From NCBI RefSeq assembly GCF_008801695.1, contig NZ_VZPF01000017.1, positions 1 through 64,000 of the forward strand: DNA of 64,000 nt. The letters are read 5' to 3'. Source of the stretch: Pantoea stewartii subsp. stewartii (GTDB lineage: Bacteria > Pseudomonadota > Gammaproteobacteria > Enterobacterales > Enterobacteriaceae). Under the pieces are notes generated by a model that was not told where the DNA came from, ran no database searches, and saw only the letters and a program-made list of their open reading frames with translations. A program made the translations under genes and the position numbers. Positions 8,815 to 17,474 of this stretch are shown in pieces. How positions within the stretch are numbered: the first letter of the stretch is position 1; every line of letters starts with the position of its first letter.

Positions 8815-9531
8815 ATGATTCGTAACGTGCTGGTCGCTGGCCTCTTGCTGGCGGCAACGCAGGCCCAGGCGGCCTGGGAATGCAGCGTTAAACCACAGGA
8901 TGATGTGGTCATTAGCCCACAAAACGTGCAGGTCGTTGGCGCAAACGGCAATCTTGTGATTTCGCCGCAGGGCGATGTGCAGTTCAACGGGCAAAAAATC
9001 ACGATGAACGCCGCCAGTCGTCAGCAGGCCATTAATTACCAAAATGCGTTACGTCGCGATCTGCCGTGGATCGATAACGGTGCCACCTCCCGTCTGGAGA
9101 AAGGTCGGCTGGCGCTGGATAAGATCATCACTGAGCAGGTAGGGGAATCAAGCCGCTTGCACAGCCGACTGGCCACGCTGAATGCCCAGTTAAAAACCCA
9201 GATGAACCGCATTATTGAACATCGCAGTGACGGACTGACGTTCCATCACCAGGCGATCGATCAGGTTCGTGCCGATGGGCAGCAACTGGTGAATCAGGCG
9301 ATGGGCGGTATCCTGCAGGACAGCATTAATGAGATGGGGACGAAAGCCATGACCAACGGTGGCGGCAGCGGGCTGCAGGGGTTGATGGGTAACCTTGGTG
9401 GTCTGCAGAACGCCATTCAGAGCGAATGGAATAATCAGGAAACGGACTTCCAGCAGTTTGGTAAAGACGTCTGTAACCGGGTTATCTCGCTGGAAAAAGA
9501 CCGTAAAACGCTGGTTAAATCATTTAACTAA
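8815..9531 (+). CDS. yggN: YggN family periplasmic protein (DUF2884)
   Basis: A 238-residue protein with a Sec signal peptide (about residues 1-19, cleaved after TQAQA) and no lipobox, so periplasmic. The rest fits the YggN/DUF2884 family, whose function is unknown. A Gly-rich low-complexity stretch (GGGSGLQGLMGNLGGLQ) lies near residues 182-198. It follows yggL by 42 bp with its own GGGAGA ribosome site and is followed by a hairpin terminator, so it ends the trmB-yggL-yggN unit. Confidence 0.9.
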   Translation: MIRNVLVAGLLLAATQAQAAWECSVKPQDDVVISPQNVQVVGANGNLVISPQGDVQFNGQKITMNAASRQQAINYQNALRRDLPWIDNGATSRLEKGRLALDKIITEQVGESSRLHSRLATLNAQLKTQMNRIIEHRSDGLTFHHQAIDQVRADGQQLVNQAMGGILQDSINEMGTKAMTNGGGSGLQGLMGNLGGLQNAIQSEWNNQETDFQQFGKDVCNRVISLEKDRKTLVKSFN

Positions 9532-9559
9532 CCCGTTTAATGTCCTGCCCTGTTAAGAA

Positions 9560-9585
9560 GGGGCTGAATCATCAGCCCCGTTTAG
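9560..9585 (+). terminator. Terminator-like hairpin after yggN
   Basis: Perfect 8-bp stem GGGGCTGA (9560-9567) and TCAGCCCC (9572-9579), loop ATCA, followed by GTTTAGG. The U tract is short, so termination may be partial; the converging PTS operon ends just beyond. Confidence 0.6.
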
Positions 9586-9611
9586 GTCTCAGTCGCTGTT
9601 AGCTTCTTTGG

Positions 9612-10985
9612 TCACAGTCTTGTTACCGGCGACACAGTCTTGTTACCGGCGACATAGTTATAGATCACCAGCAGCGCAAAGATGCCCGTAATAATCATGG
9701 TAATGGTGCCTTTATCGAGGAACCTCGCCATGTTACCCAGCAGAATCCCTGTCACGCCAAAGTCCGTATCTGAGAATGTGGTATTCGTCAGACCAATCGC
9801 ACCCAGCACAGGCAGTAACGCAACCGGCAGGAAGGTAATCAGAATACCGTGTGCAAAGGCGCCAATCATCGCACCCCGCTTGCCGCCCGTCGCATTGCCA
9901 AAGACGCCCACCGTCGCCCCGCAGAAAAAGTGCGGCACCACGCCGGGCAAAATCAGCACCCAGTGCAGCTGCCCAAGGATAAACAACCCGACGAGTCCAC
10001 CGATAAAGCTGGAAATAAAGCCGACCAGAACGGCATTGGGCGCATAGGGAAACACGATAGGGCAGTCCAGAGCAGGACGCGCGCTGGGCACCAGCTTCTC
10101 TGAAAACCCGGTAAAGGCCGGTACAATCTCCGCCAGAATTAAGCGCACGCCCTGCAGGATAATAAAGACCCCGGCAGCAAAGGTAATGGCCTGTACAAAC
10201 GAATACACCAGATAGTTTTGACCATGACTGAACTGACTTTCAACATACTCTCTGCCCGCCGAGACGGACAAAATAAAATAGATGATCATCATGGTCAGAG
10301 AGATGGAGATGGTACTGTCGCGCAAAAAGCTCAGGTTTTTGGGCATGTTCATCTCTTCGGTGGACTTTGAACCTTTGCCCACTATAGAGCCTATCCAGCC
10401 TGACAGGACATAACCCACCGTGCCGGTATGAGCCAGCGCAACCTGATCGTGACCGATAATTTTACGCATATAGGGCTGAGCCAGGGCCGGGAAAAAGGCC
10501 ATCAGCATGCCCAGCGTCAGCGAACCGGTATAAATCAGCTGCACACCTTCAAAACCGGCAACGGACAGAATAATGGCAATCATACAGGCCATATAGAAGG
10601 TGACGTGGCCAGAGAGATAGATATATTTCAGGCGGGTAAAGCGGGCGACGGTAATGTTTGCCACCATGCCGAACGCCATAATCAGCGTGGTAGGCGCGCC
10701 GTATTTCGCCAGCGCGATGGATACCATCGCTTCGTTATTAGGAATAATGCCCTGAACGTTGAATGCGTGCTTAAAAATATCGCCGAGCGGCGTCAGCGAG
10801 CCCACCAGAACGGTGGCACCGCCTGCCAGCACTAAAAAGCCCAGAATCGTTTTTACCGTTCCCTTTATCACATCCGGCAACGGCTTGCGCTGCGCGATCA
10901 GGCCGAACATCGCGACTAACCCGACCAGAATCGAAGGGACTTTCAGCACATCGACAACTACCAGTAAAAGGTTTTGTATAAACAT
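9612..10985 (-). CDS. PTS ascorbate-type EIIC (UlaA family), altered C-terminus
   Basis: A very hydrophobic 457-residue membrane protein of the UlaA/SgaT family, the EIIC of L-ascorbate-type phosphotransferase systems, with about ten or more membrane segments. The start at 10985 (MFIQNLLLVVVDVLKVPSIL) has a GAGG ribosome site; a frame extension to 11015 does not. The last residues are KTVSPVTRL because a 20-bp tandem duplication (9613-9652) shifts the frame; without it the protein would end KTVTKEANSD at a TGA at 9589-9591, giving 458 residues. The change is confined to the cytoplasmic tail, so transport may survive. Substrate unknown. Confidence 0.88.
   Translation of the reverse strand: MFIQNLLLVVVDVLKVPSILVGLVAMFGLIAQRKPLPDVIKGTVKTILGFLVLAGGATVLVGSLTPLGDIFKHAFNVQGIIPNNEAMVSIALAKYGAPTTLIMAFGMVANITVARFTRLKYIYLSGHVTFYMACMIAIILSVAGFEGVQLIYTGSLTLGMLMAFFPALAQPYMRKIIGHDQVALAHTGTVGYVLSGWIGSIVGKGSKSTEEMNMPKNLSFLRDSTISISLTMMIIYFILSVSAGREYVESQFSHGQNYLVYSFVQAITFAAGVFIILQGVRLILAEIVPAFTGFSEKLVPSARPALDCPIVFPYAPNAVLVGFISSFIGGLVGLFILGQLHWVLILPGVVPHFFCGATVGVFGNATGGKRGAMIGAFAHGILITFLPVALLPVLGAIGLTNTTFSDTDFGVTGILLGNMARFLDKGTITMIITGIFALLVIYNYVAGNKTVSPVTRL
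9613..9652. repeat. 20-bp tandem duplication inside the EIIC gene
   Basis: CACAGTCTTGTTACCGGCGA occurs at 9613-9632 and again, identical, at 9633-9652. Because 20 is not a multiple of three it changes the reading frame of the last codons of the EIIC gene. Removing one copy restores a frame of exactly 459 codons. Confidence 0.95.
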
Positions 10986-11029
10986 AATAACCTCAGCGGT
11001 AAGTGTTCTTATCAAAGGGGATAACGGTG

Positions 11030-11299
11030 TTATTTGTTGAAGTAGTCGCGAATTTTCTGCTCAACTTCTTTCAGGTCGATGATGTTGTTGATGATAATGA
11101 CTTTTTCCGGGGGCAGATTAGCGCTGTAGGCAATGTCTTTTGCCATCACGAATACATCTGCGACGTCCGGCGTCACCGAGCCGAGGTCGGCATGTTCGAC
11201 CTCCGCCGTCATATCAATCGCTTTAAGCACTTTTTTGATGTTCATTTCCATCATGAAGCTGCTTCCCAGGCCTGAACCACACACTGCCATAATTTTCAT
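11030..11299 (-). CDS. PTS ascorbate-type EIIB (UlaB/SgaB family)
   Basis: An 89-residue cytoplasmic EIIB that passes phosphate from EIIA to the incoming sugar at EIIC. The active-site loop is MAVCGSGLGSSFMMEM, with the phosphorylated Cys at position 8, typical of the lactose/ascorbate EIIB fold. It lies between the EIIA gene (12 bp upstream) and the EIIC gene (44 bp downstream), and no lesion is visible in it. Order EIIA-EIIB-EIIC on the minus strand suggests a single transcript. Confidence 0.9.
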   Translation of the reverse strand: MKIMAVCGSGLGSSFMMEMNIKKVLKAIDMTAEVEHADLGSVTPDVADVFVMAKDIAYSANLPPEKVIIINNIIDLKEVEQKIRDYFNK

Positions 11300-11311
11300 A
11301 ACTACCTCTTC

Positions 11312-11785
11312 TTATTTGAAATTGTTAACTGATAAGGTGGTCTGCCAGCAGAACCGTGCACAGTTCCTGCTGGCTTTGTGCGTGATAAACGCGTTGCATG
11401 ATGTCCTCGTTGTCAGCACTTCAGCCAGCTGCGAAATCATCTCGATATGGCTGTTGCTGTCAGGGGCCGAGAACATAAAAAGGATGTCGACAGGATCGTT
11501 TTCATCAGCATCAAAGTTGACAGGGGTTGCCAGTTTCACGACGGACAAGCCCAGTTTCTTCGCGCCCTGTTCAGGACGCGCATGTGGCATCGCGATTCGA
11601 GGGGCGATCACGAAGTAGGGGCCGGTCTCTTCTTTGAGCCGGACGATGGTGTCAATGTAATCCTGCGAAATAGCGCCTTCACGGCAGAGAGGATTACCGG
11701 TGACCTGAATCGCCTCTTTCCAGTCGGAAACGCGCTCAATGTATTGAATTTTTTCAGCATTCAGCCATTGGGTAAGATTTGCCAT
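11312..11785 (-). CDS. PTS EIIA (UlaC family), frameshifted 3' end
   Basis: EIIA accepts phosphate from HPr on a histidine; here H68 in AMPHARPEQG is present. Residues 1 to about 125 fit the fructose-mannitol/ascorbate EIIA domain, but the last 32 residues (after EVLT) are Cys/Arg-rich nonsense. One missing base near 11409-11416 explains it: the next frame reads EDIMQRVYHAQSQQELCTVL and stops at 11325-11327, giving a normal 153-residue protein. The product as written probably misfolds at its C-terminal helix. Either a real mutation or a sequencing error. Confidence 0.85.
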   Translation of the reverse strand: MANLTQWLNAEKIQYIERVSDWKEAIQVTGNPLCREGAISQDYIDTIVRLKEETGPYFVIAPRIAMPHARPEQGAKKLGLSVVKLATPVNFDADENDPVDILFMFSAPDSNSHIEMISQLAEVLTTRTSCNAFITHKASRNCARFCWQTTLSVNNFK

Positions 11786-12241
11786 ACGGTGTCCTGGATA
11801 AAAAAGTTGGGCCAGCAGGCAGGCTGCTTGTCATTGCAAGATGTACAGTCAGCTTTTTGCCTTTTTCAGGCGGTCAACCTGTTTGTTTTTCCTGATTCTC
11901 TTCCACACACGTCAGGGTAGATAAAAAGTCAAAACCAATTATTTGATTAGTAATGACTTTTATTGCTAAAGCAGGCGTCAGTTCTGACAATTGCCTGTTG
12001 CAAAAATTTATTTATACGTATAGACATGTTTAACGTGTCTAGTCATCTTGATGATGCACCTCGACCTGTACAGATACAATATGCCAGAATCAATTCTGGC
12101 TGGACAGGCGACACCGGAGTGCAAAATCGTTAGCTGGATCACACTGGTTCCTGTCTCACTCATACGCAGTGACGGAAATCAGGCATACAGGCGATGCGGC
12201 GGCGCACCGCAGGCACGGGCTTACTATTCGGGAACAGCGTG
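11786..12241. promoter_or_regulatory. Divergent control region between PTS operon and GntR gene
   Basis: This 456-bp stretch has no credible gene. It is AT-rich in the middle and holds two dyads: TATACGTATA (12013-12022) and TAGACATG-TTTAA-CGTGTCTA (12021-12041, one mismatched pair). Short dyads of this kind are the usual targets of GntR-family dimers, so they are candidate operators for the adjacent regulator acting on the PTS operon and on itself. Promoters were not assigned. Confidence 0.45.
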
Positions 12242-12976
12242 ATGTTCGATGGCATAACAGAGAAACAAAAAGAGGTTGTCGACTATATTCTGACCAAGAT
12301 CATGCAGGACGGACTGCTGCCGGGCGACAAGCTGGATACCGAAATTGCGATAGCAAAGAACATCGGTATCACCCGGGCGACGGTACGGGAAGCAACCCGT
12401 ATTCTGATTGAGCAGCAGCGTATTTATCGCGTGAAGGGGTCGGGACTGTTTGTCGGTTCTATCGGCAAGAGCAATCACGCTGGCCGGTTCCATGCGCTTT
12501 CGCCCTTCGATTATCAGGCTCATAAAAAAGGCCATAAAGCGGTCAGGAAGGTGCTCACTGCCAGCATCATCAAGGTGCCCGGACCGGAGATGGCGCAGGC
12601 GTTACGTATCAGAAACAGCGATCAGATATACAAAATTCTTCGACTGATGTGCTTTGACGATATTCCCGTGGCGCTGGAATATATCCACCTGCCTGTCAGC
12701 CTGTTCAGCAGCATGGAGTTTGGCCGGCTGGAAATCTCGAAATACTCTTACATTGAACAAATCACCGGCAAAAAGATTCAGCGCCGCGAACAGCAGCTTA
12801 ATGCGATTAACGTGACCGACAGTGAGCAACTCAGACTGCTGAATTTTAGTGCGAATGAGGCGGCGCTGGAGATTAATGAGACGGTTTATCTGGATGATGG
12901 CATGCCCTGCGAAGTGAACATTGCCATCATCAATACCCGGTTGTTGCAACTGAGACAGAATACCGAGCGCGGATAA
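12242..12976 (+). CDS. GntR-family transcriptional regulator (HutC/UTRA type)
   Basis: A 244-residue regulator with an N-terminal winged helix-turn-helix (about 5-70, with PGDKLDTEIAIAKNIGITRATVREATR) and a C-terminal UTRA ligand-binding domain (about 90-235). It is divergent from the ascorbate-type PTS genes and so probably controls them in response to the transported sugar or its phosphate; this is inference from position. Start 12242 is chosen because homology begins at MFDGITEKQKEVV; an in-frame start at 12194 adds 16 unlikely residues. Confidence 0.88.
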   Translation: MFDGITEKQKEVVDYILTKIMQDGLLPGDKLDTEIAIAKNIGITRATVREATRILIEQQRIYRVKGSGLFVGSIGKSNHAGRFHALSPFDYQAHKKGHKAVRKVLTASIIKVPGPEMAQALRIRNSDQIYKILRLMCFDDIPVALEYIHLPVSLFSSMEFGRLEISKYSYIEQITGKKIQRREQQLNAINVTDSEQLRLLNFSANEAALEINETVYLDDGMPCEVNIAIINTRLLQLRQNTERG

Positions 12977-13028
12977 GGATTCGGCCTCCTTCATACAGCC
13001 GCAGTTTGCACGCCGAACCCGAAGCGCG

Positions 13029-14168
13029 TTACTCGTCGGCCAGGAACAGTTCCAGTAGCGAGTTCAGAAACAGTTTGCCCTTCTCGGTAATTTGCCAGAT
13101 GTCCGCTGTTTCAGTGATGTAACCTGCGGCAATAGCCTGATCGAGCTGTGGACGAATCAGCGCTTCATTCAGCCCGGTATAGCGGCTGAATGAAGCGCGT
13201 GGCGCAGGCTCCAGCAACCGGAAACGGTTCATAAAGAACTCGAACGGCTTGTCACTGTCTGCTACCTCGTACTGTTTATCGAGATAGTTGCCCTTCATAA
13301 AACCCCGCGGATGGCGCACTTTGACCGTGCGAACAATACGGCCATCGGGTTGGGTCAGCTTGCCATGGGCACCACAGCCAATCCCAAGATAATCGCCAAA
13401 GCGCCAGTAATTCAGGTTGTGCTCACAGCGGTATCCCGGTTTGGCATAGGCCGACGTTTCATATTGCTCATAACCGGCAGCGGTCAGCAGCTGATGTCCC
13501 TGCTCAAAGATGTCCCACAACGCATCGTCGTCGGGCAATTTAGGCGGACGTGAGCCAAACAACGTATTCGGTTCGATGGTCAGCTGATACCAGGACAAAT
13601 GCGGAGGATTAAGCGCAATCGCCTGACGCAAATCGTCCAGCGCTTCCGTCAGTGACTGGTCGGGCAAACCGTGCATCAGATCGAGGTTAAAGCTGCGCAG
13701 GTTCAGGCCCTGCGCCAGCGCCGCGGCGCGCTTCGCTTCCTCGGGACCATGGATGCGACCGAGACGTTCCAGCTTCTGCGGGCTAAAGCTTTGTACCCCA
13801 ATGGAGATACGGTTAATCCCGGCGCGCTGATAGGCGCTGAAACGGTCGGCTTCCACCGTGCCTGGATTCGCCTCCATCGTAATCTCTGCCCCTTCTGCCA
13901 GCGTCAGGCGCGCGCGTACGCCATCCATCAGCATCTGCATCGCGCTACTGCTTAACAGGCTTGGCGTTCCGCCACCGATAAATATCGTGCGCACGTCACG
14001 TCCGTGAATCAGCGGCAGATCGTTTTCAAGATCGCGCAGCAGGTGCTGCACATACTCAATGTGCGGCACCTCATCTTTTAACGCGTGAGAATTAAAATCG
14101 CAGTAAGGGCATTTCTGGACGCACCAGGGAATATGGATATATAAACTCAGCGGGGGTAAATCAGGCAT
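13029..14168 (-). CDS. hemW: Radical SAM heme chaperone HemW
   Basis: HemW (formerly YggW, often mislabelled as coproporphyrinogen dehydrogenase) binds heme and delivers it to respiratory enzymes. The 379-residue protein has the radical-SAM cluster motif with C16, C20 and C23 ([11 protein letters not shown]), the SAM-binding [11 protein letters not shown], and the heme-binding HNxxYW motif ([15 protein letters not shown]). It is the last gene of yggS-yggT-rdgB-hemW and overlaps the end of rdgB by 8 bp. It converges on the GntR gene. Confidence 0.96.
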   Translation of the reverse strand: MPDLPPLSLYIHIPWCVQKCPYCDFNSHALKDEVPHIEYVQHLLRDLENDLPLIHGRDVRTIFIGGGTPSLLSSSAMQMLMDGVRARLTLAEGAEITMEANPGTVEADRFSAYQRAGINRISIGVQSFSPQKLERLGRIHGPEEAKRAAALAQGLNLRSFNLDLMHGLPDQSLTEALDDLRQAIALNPPHLSWYQLTIEPNTLFGSRPPKLPDDDALWDIFEQGHQLLTAAGYEQYETSAYAKPGYRCEHNLNYWRFGDYLGIGCGAHGKLTQPDGRIVRTVKVRHPRGFMKGNYLDKQYEVADSDKPFEFFMNRFRLLEPAPRASFSRYTGLNEALIRPQLDQAIAAGYITETADIWQITEKGKLFLNSLLELFLADE

Positions 14169-14754
14169 TACGCATCGCTTCCAGTAACAGCGTCAATGCT
14201 TTACCTCGATGAGAGACTTTTCCTTTCTCTGCTTTTGTCAGTTCGGCGGCGGTTTTACCCAATGCCGGAATGTAAAACACCGGGTCGTAGCCGAAGCCGC
14301 CTTCACCGGCTGGGGTGCGGGTGATTTCGCCGTCCCAGGCGCCGTGAAATACCAGCGGCGTCGGATCGGCAGCGTGACGTAAATACACCAGCACGCAGTG
14401 GAACTGGGCCTGACGCTGTCCGTCCGGGGTGCTTTCCAGCGCCTGAAGCAGCTTTTCCAAGTTCTGTTGGTCACTGGCGTCGTCACCGGCATAGCGGGCC
14501 GAATAAATGCCCGGTGCGCCGCCCAGCGCGTTGACGGCCAGCCCGGAGTCATCTGCGATAGCGGGCAGCCCGGTCACCTGCGCGGCATGGCGCGCTTTCA
14601 GGATGGCGTTTTCAATAAAGGTCAGGCCGGTCTCCTCGGCGGATTCAACGCCGAGGTCGGTTTGCGCCACGATATCCAGTCCAAAGGCGGAGAGCAGATC
14701 CGCCAGTTCACGGACTTTGCCGGGATTACCGGTGGCAAGAACAACTTTTTGCAT
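14161..14754 (-). CDS. rdgB: dITP/XTP pyrophosphatase RdgB
   Basis: RdgB hydrolyses non-canonical purine nucleoside triphosphates (dITP, XTP) to monophosphates and keeps them out of DNA. From the start at 14754 ([20 protein letters not shown]) the protein is 197 residues, identical in length to E. coli, with the HAM1 substrate loop and catalytic D68-D69 in IADDSG, and the GGFGYDPVF motif. The frame can be extended 7 codons to 14775, directly after the yggT stop, but without homology. Overlaps hemW by 8 bp. Confidence 0.97.
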   Translation of the reverse strand: MQKVVLATGNPGKVRELADLLSAFGLDIVAQTDLGVESAEETGLTFIENAILKARHAAQVTGLPAIADDSGLAVNALGGAPGIYSARYAGDDASDQQNLEKLLQALESTPDGQRQAQFHCVLVYLRHAADPTPLVFHGAWDGEITRTPAGEGGFGYDPVFYIPALGKTAAELTKAEKGKVSHRGKALTLLLEAMRNA

Positions 14755-14775
14755 AACAGTTCCAGTTTGGTTCAT

Positions 14776-15330
14776 TTACAGCAAATACCAGAGACCCGGG
14801 AACAGGTCCATGCCGAGGAAATTCAGGGCATACAGCACCAGAATGACGATCATGGCGGAGAAGTCGATGCCGCCCATCGCGGGCAGAATGCGGCGAATCG
14901 GCGCCATTAACGGCTCTGTCAGCTGAATCAGCACATAGTCCATCGGACCGCGGCCCTGGCTGATCCAGCTCATCAGGGAACGGATAATAATGACCCAGAA
15001 CACCAGATAACCTGCGGATTTCAGTAGCGACAGCAGGCCGACCAACAAGTTAGCGGGATCGACAGAGAACACGCCGACCTGAATCAGCAGCAGAAGCGGA
15101 TATTTCAGCGTAGTGAGCACAAACGCCAGCAGCAGAGAAGCCGTATCAATCGGACCCAACGCAGGCAGAATGCGACGCAACGGTTTCACAATCGGCTGAG
15201 TGATCTTCACGACAAACTGGGCAAGCGGATTATAAAAATCGCAACGTGACCACTGCATCCAGATGCGCAGCAACAGCACCATGACGTAGAGATCGATTAG
15301 CGTTTTTACCAAAAACGTCATTGTTAACAT
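14776..15330 (-). CDS. yggT: YggT family integral membrane protein
   Basis: A 184-residue inner-membrane protein made of two YGGT repeats (roughly 1-85 and 100-184), each with the signature LRRILPAxGxID or similar. The family is linked to osmotic or K+ tolerance, and in Gram-positives to division, but its mechanism is unknown. Start 15330 (MLTMTFLVKTLIDLY) aligns with the E. coli N-terminus and has a GAGGAA ribosome site; a TTG four codons upstream is less likely. It lies 12 bp after yggS and 21 bp before rdgB. Confidence 0.94.
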   Translation of the reverse strand: MLTMTFLVKTLIDLYVMVLLLRIWMQWSRCDFYNPLAQFVVKITQPIVKPLRRILPALGPIDTASLLLAFVLTTLKYPLLLLIQVGVFSVDPANLLVGLLSLLKSAGYLVFWVIIIRSLMSWISQGRGPMDYVLIQLTEPLMAPIRRILPAMGGIDFSAMIVILVLYALNFLGMDLFPGLWYLL

Positions 15331-15342
15331 GAAGTTCCTCAA

Positions 15343-16050
15343 TTATTGTTGTGAAGGCTGTGTGTAATCACGTGCGCCAAATATTGCGGTGCCAATGCGC
15401 ACCAGGGTGCTGCCTGCGGCAATCGCCGCCTCCATATCATCACTCATTCCCATCGACAGCGTATCAACATCACTATAGTGCTGTTTTAACTGGTGAAATG
15501 CATCAGCCATTTGCTGGCATACCGCCAGCTGTTTCTGATAATCCTGTTCGGGTGCCGGAATCGCCATCAGCCCGCGCAAACGCAAACGCGGCATCGCGGC
15601 AATAGCCTGCGCCAGTTCGTCGACGGCCTCCAGCATGATGCCAGATTTGCTGTTTTCGTCACTGATATTTACCTGAATCAGCACATTGAGCGGTGCCAGA
15701 TGTTCAGGCCGCTGATCGTTAAACCGCTGTGCAATCTTCAGACGATCAAGGGTGTGGCACCAGGCAAAGTGTTCTGCCACCAGTCGGCTTTTATTGGACT
15801 GCAGCGGGCCAATGAAGTGCCATATCAGATTGGGATGTGAGGTCAGCGCCTGAACCTTTTCAACCCCTTCCTGAACGTAATTTTCCCCGAACGCGAGCTG
15901 ACCCGCCGCCGCCGCTTCTTTGACTGCGCTCGCAGGTTTCGTTTTGCTCACTGCAAGTAGCGTAATTTCTTCGGGAGCCCGGCCGCAACGCCTTGCAGCA
16001 GCGGCGATTCGCTGGCGGACTTGCTGTAGGTTGTGCTGGATTGAAGTCAT
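15343..16050 (-). CDS. yggS: Pyridoxal phosphate homeostasis protein YggS
   Basis: YggS (PLPBP) is a cytoplasmic TIM-barrel protein that binds PLP and tunes vitamin B6 and branched-chain amino acid homeostasis; it has no known enzymatic activity. The chosen start gives 235 residues, and the PLP lysine is K36 in LLAVSKTKP, as in E. coli. GENYVQEG, HFIGPLQSNK and SMGMSDDMEAAI are the family signatures. The frame extends upstream to 16137 but would then run into the divergent pilT start; 16050 leaves a 15-bp divergent gap. Confidence 0.96.
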   Translation of the reverse strand: MTSIQHNLQQVRQRIAAAARRCGRAPEEITLLAVSKTKPASAVKEAAAAGQLAFGENYVQEGVEKVQALTSHPNLIWHFIGPLQSNKSRLVAEHFAWCHTLDRLKIAQRFNDQRPEHLAPLNVLIQVNISDENSKSGIMLEAVDELAQAIAAMPRLRLRGLMAIPAPEQDYQKQLAVCQQMADAFHQLKQHYSDVDTLSMGMSDDMEAAIAAGSTLVRIGTAIFGARDYTQPSQQ

Positions 16051-16065
16051 AGTCGGGAGAACACA

Positions 16066-17061
16066 ATGAATCTGGATGAAATCGTGGCGCTTAGTGTAAA
16101 GCATAACGCTGCCGATCTGCACCTTTGTAGCGGACATTTGCCGTACTGGCGGCGTCAGGGCAGGCTGGAGCCGCTGCCCGATCGGTCTGCGCTGTCACCT
16201 GACTGGATGGCGCAGTTTACGTCGGTGTGGCTGGACAGCGAACAGCAGCAGCAACTTAAGCGGGAAGGGCAACTGGATTTCGCGTTGACCCTGGCGGCGG
16301 GACAGCGCCTGCGCGCCAACCTGTTTATGCAGCGTAACGGGCTGTCTCTGGCGCTACGCAACATCGCCAGCGAATGCCCGACGCTGACCGATCTGCGCGT
16401 ACCGGAAGGGGTGCAGGCGTTACTAAAGAAACGGGACGGACTGATATTAATCACCGGGGCGACGGGCAGCGGTAAGTCGACCACCCTCGCGGCAATGGTG
16501 GATGCGATTAACCGGCAGCAGGCCCGCCATATCCTGACCCTGGAGGACCCGATTGAGTTTATCCATCGCAGTCAGCAATCCCTGATTCAACAGCGTGAAG
16601 TCGGTGTGCATTGCCGGAGTTTCAGCCAGGGCCTGAAAGCCGCACTCAGGGAAGATCCTGACGTTATTATGCTGGGGGAACTGCGCGACAGCGATACCAT
16701 TCGTCAGGCGCTCACTGCCGCAGAAACCGACCATCTGGTGCTGGCCACGCTGCACACGCGCGGTGCGGTGCAGGCGGTAGACAGGCTGGTGGATGTGTTT
16801 CCTGCGGAAGAAAAAAATCTGGTGCGCACTCAACTGGCAAGCAGCCTCAACGCAGTGATCGCGCAGCAACTGGTGCCAGCCTGTGATGAGAAGAGGACCG
16901 GGCTGTTTGAAGTATTGATGGCGACCAGTGCTGTGGTCAATCTGATTCGGGAAGGCAAAATGCATCAGATTCCGGCGCTTCTGCAAACCGGCGCTCGGGC
17001 CGGGATGCAGACATTCGAACAGAGCCGCGCAGCCCGTCAGGCTGAAGGGGTCATTCGCTAG
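16066..17061 (+). CDS. pilT: PilT-like type IV pilus retraction ATPase (YggR)
   Basis: A 331-residue member of the secretion AAA ATPases, of the PilT/YggR branch. The Walker A motif is GATGSGKST (131-139), followed by the Asp box (LEDPIEF), Walker B ([10 protein letters not shown]) and His box (LATLHTRGA). PilT drives retraction of type IV pili. No other pilus gene is nearby, so whether it powers twitching, natural competence or is vestigial cannot be told here. A GGAGA ribosome site precedes the ATG. It is divergent from yggS and converges with ruvX. Confidence 0.9.
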   Translation: MNLDEIVALSVKHNAADLHLCSGHLPYWRRQGRLEPLPDRSALSPDWMAQFTSVWLDSEQQQQLKREGQLDFALTLAAGQRLRANLFMQRNGLSLALRNIASECPTLTDLRVPEGVQALLKKRDGLILITGATGSGKSTTLAAMVDAINRQQARHILTLEDPIEFIHRSQQSLIQQREVGVHCRSFSQGLKAALREDPDVIMLGELRDSDTIRQALTAAETDHLVLATLHTRGAVQAVDRLVDVFPAEEKNLVRTQLASSLNAVIAQQLVPACDEKRTGLFEVLMATSAVVNLIREGKMHQIPALLQTGARAGMQTFEQSRAARQAEGVIR

Positions 17062-17474
17062 TGAGTGTCGAACCAGTCCTGCAGGATAATGGCCGCTGAC
17101 TGTGAATCGACCGACCCTTTGTTCAGCGCACGGTAACCGCCACGCTCAAACAGGCCCGCACGGGCTTCAACGGTACTGAGGCGTTCGTCCTGCAGCTCCA
17201 CGCGAATGCCGAAACGCCCGTGTAAGCGGTTGGCAAACTTGCGCGCACGCGCGGTCAGTGGCTGTTCGCTGCCGTCCATATTAAGCGGCAATCCCACCAC
17301 CACAAAATCAGGCTGCCACTCTTTCAGCAACTTTTCGATTTGCAGCCAGTCAGGCGTACCGTCCTGTGCTTTGAGGGCACTTAACGGACGGGCGCTGCCC
17401 GTCAGCTGCTGCCCGACGGCAACGCCAATGCTTTTGGTGCCGAAGTCGAAGCCTAACAAGGTTTGATGTGTCAT
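17058..17474 (-). CDS. ruvX: Holliday junction resolvase RuvX (YqgF), pre-16S rRNA nuclease
   Basis: A 138-residue RNase H-fold nuclease. The family is essential and has been reported to act both on Holliday junctions and in 5' maturation of 16S rRNA. The N-terminal [13 protein letters not shown] and [10 protein letters not shown] carry the conserved acidic and loop residues, and the C-terminal acidic triad includes the D in [10 protein letters not shown]. Its ATG overlaps the yqgE stop (TGATG), so it is translated with yqgE, as in other Enterobacterales. The 3' end overlaps pilT by 4 bp in convergence. Confidence 0.96.
   Translation of the reverse strand: MTHQTLLGFDFGTKSIGVAVGQQLTGSARPLSALKAQDGTPDWLQIEKLLKEWQPDFVVVGLPLNMDGSEQPLTARARKFANRLHGRFGIRVELQDERLSTVEARAGLFERGGYRALNKGSVDSQSAAIILQDWFDTH

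Noticed and set aside
16066-17061. Start of a type IV pilus or secretion cluster
   Set aside because: Only the PilT-like ATPase is present; its neighbours are the usual housekeeping genes yggS and ruvX.
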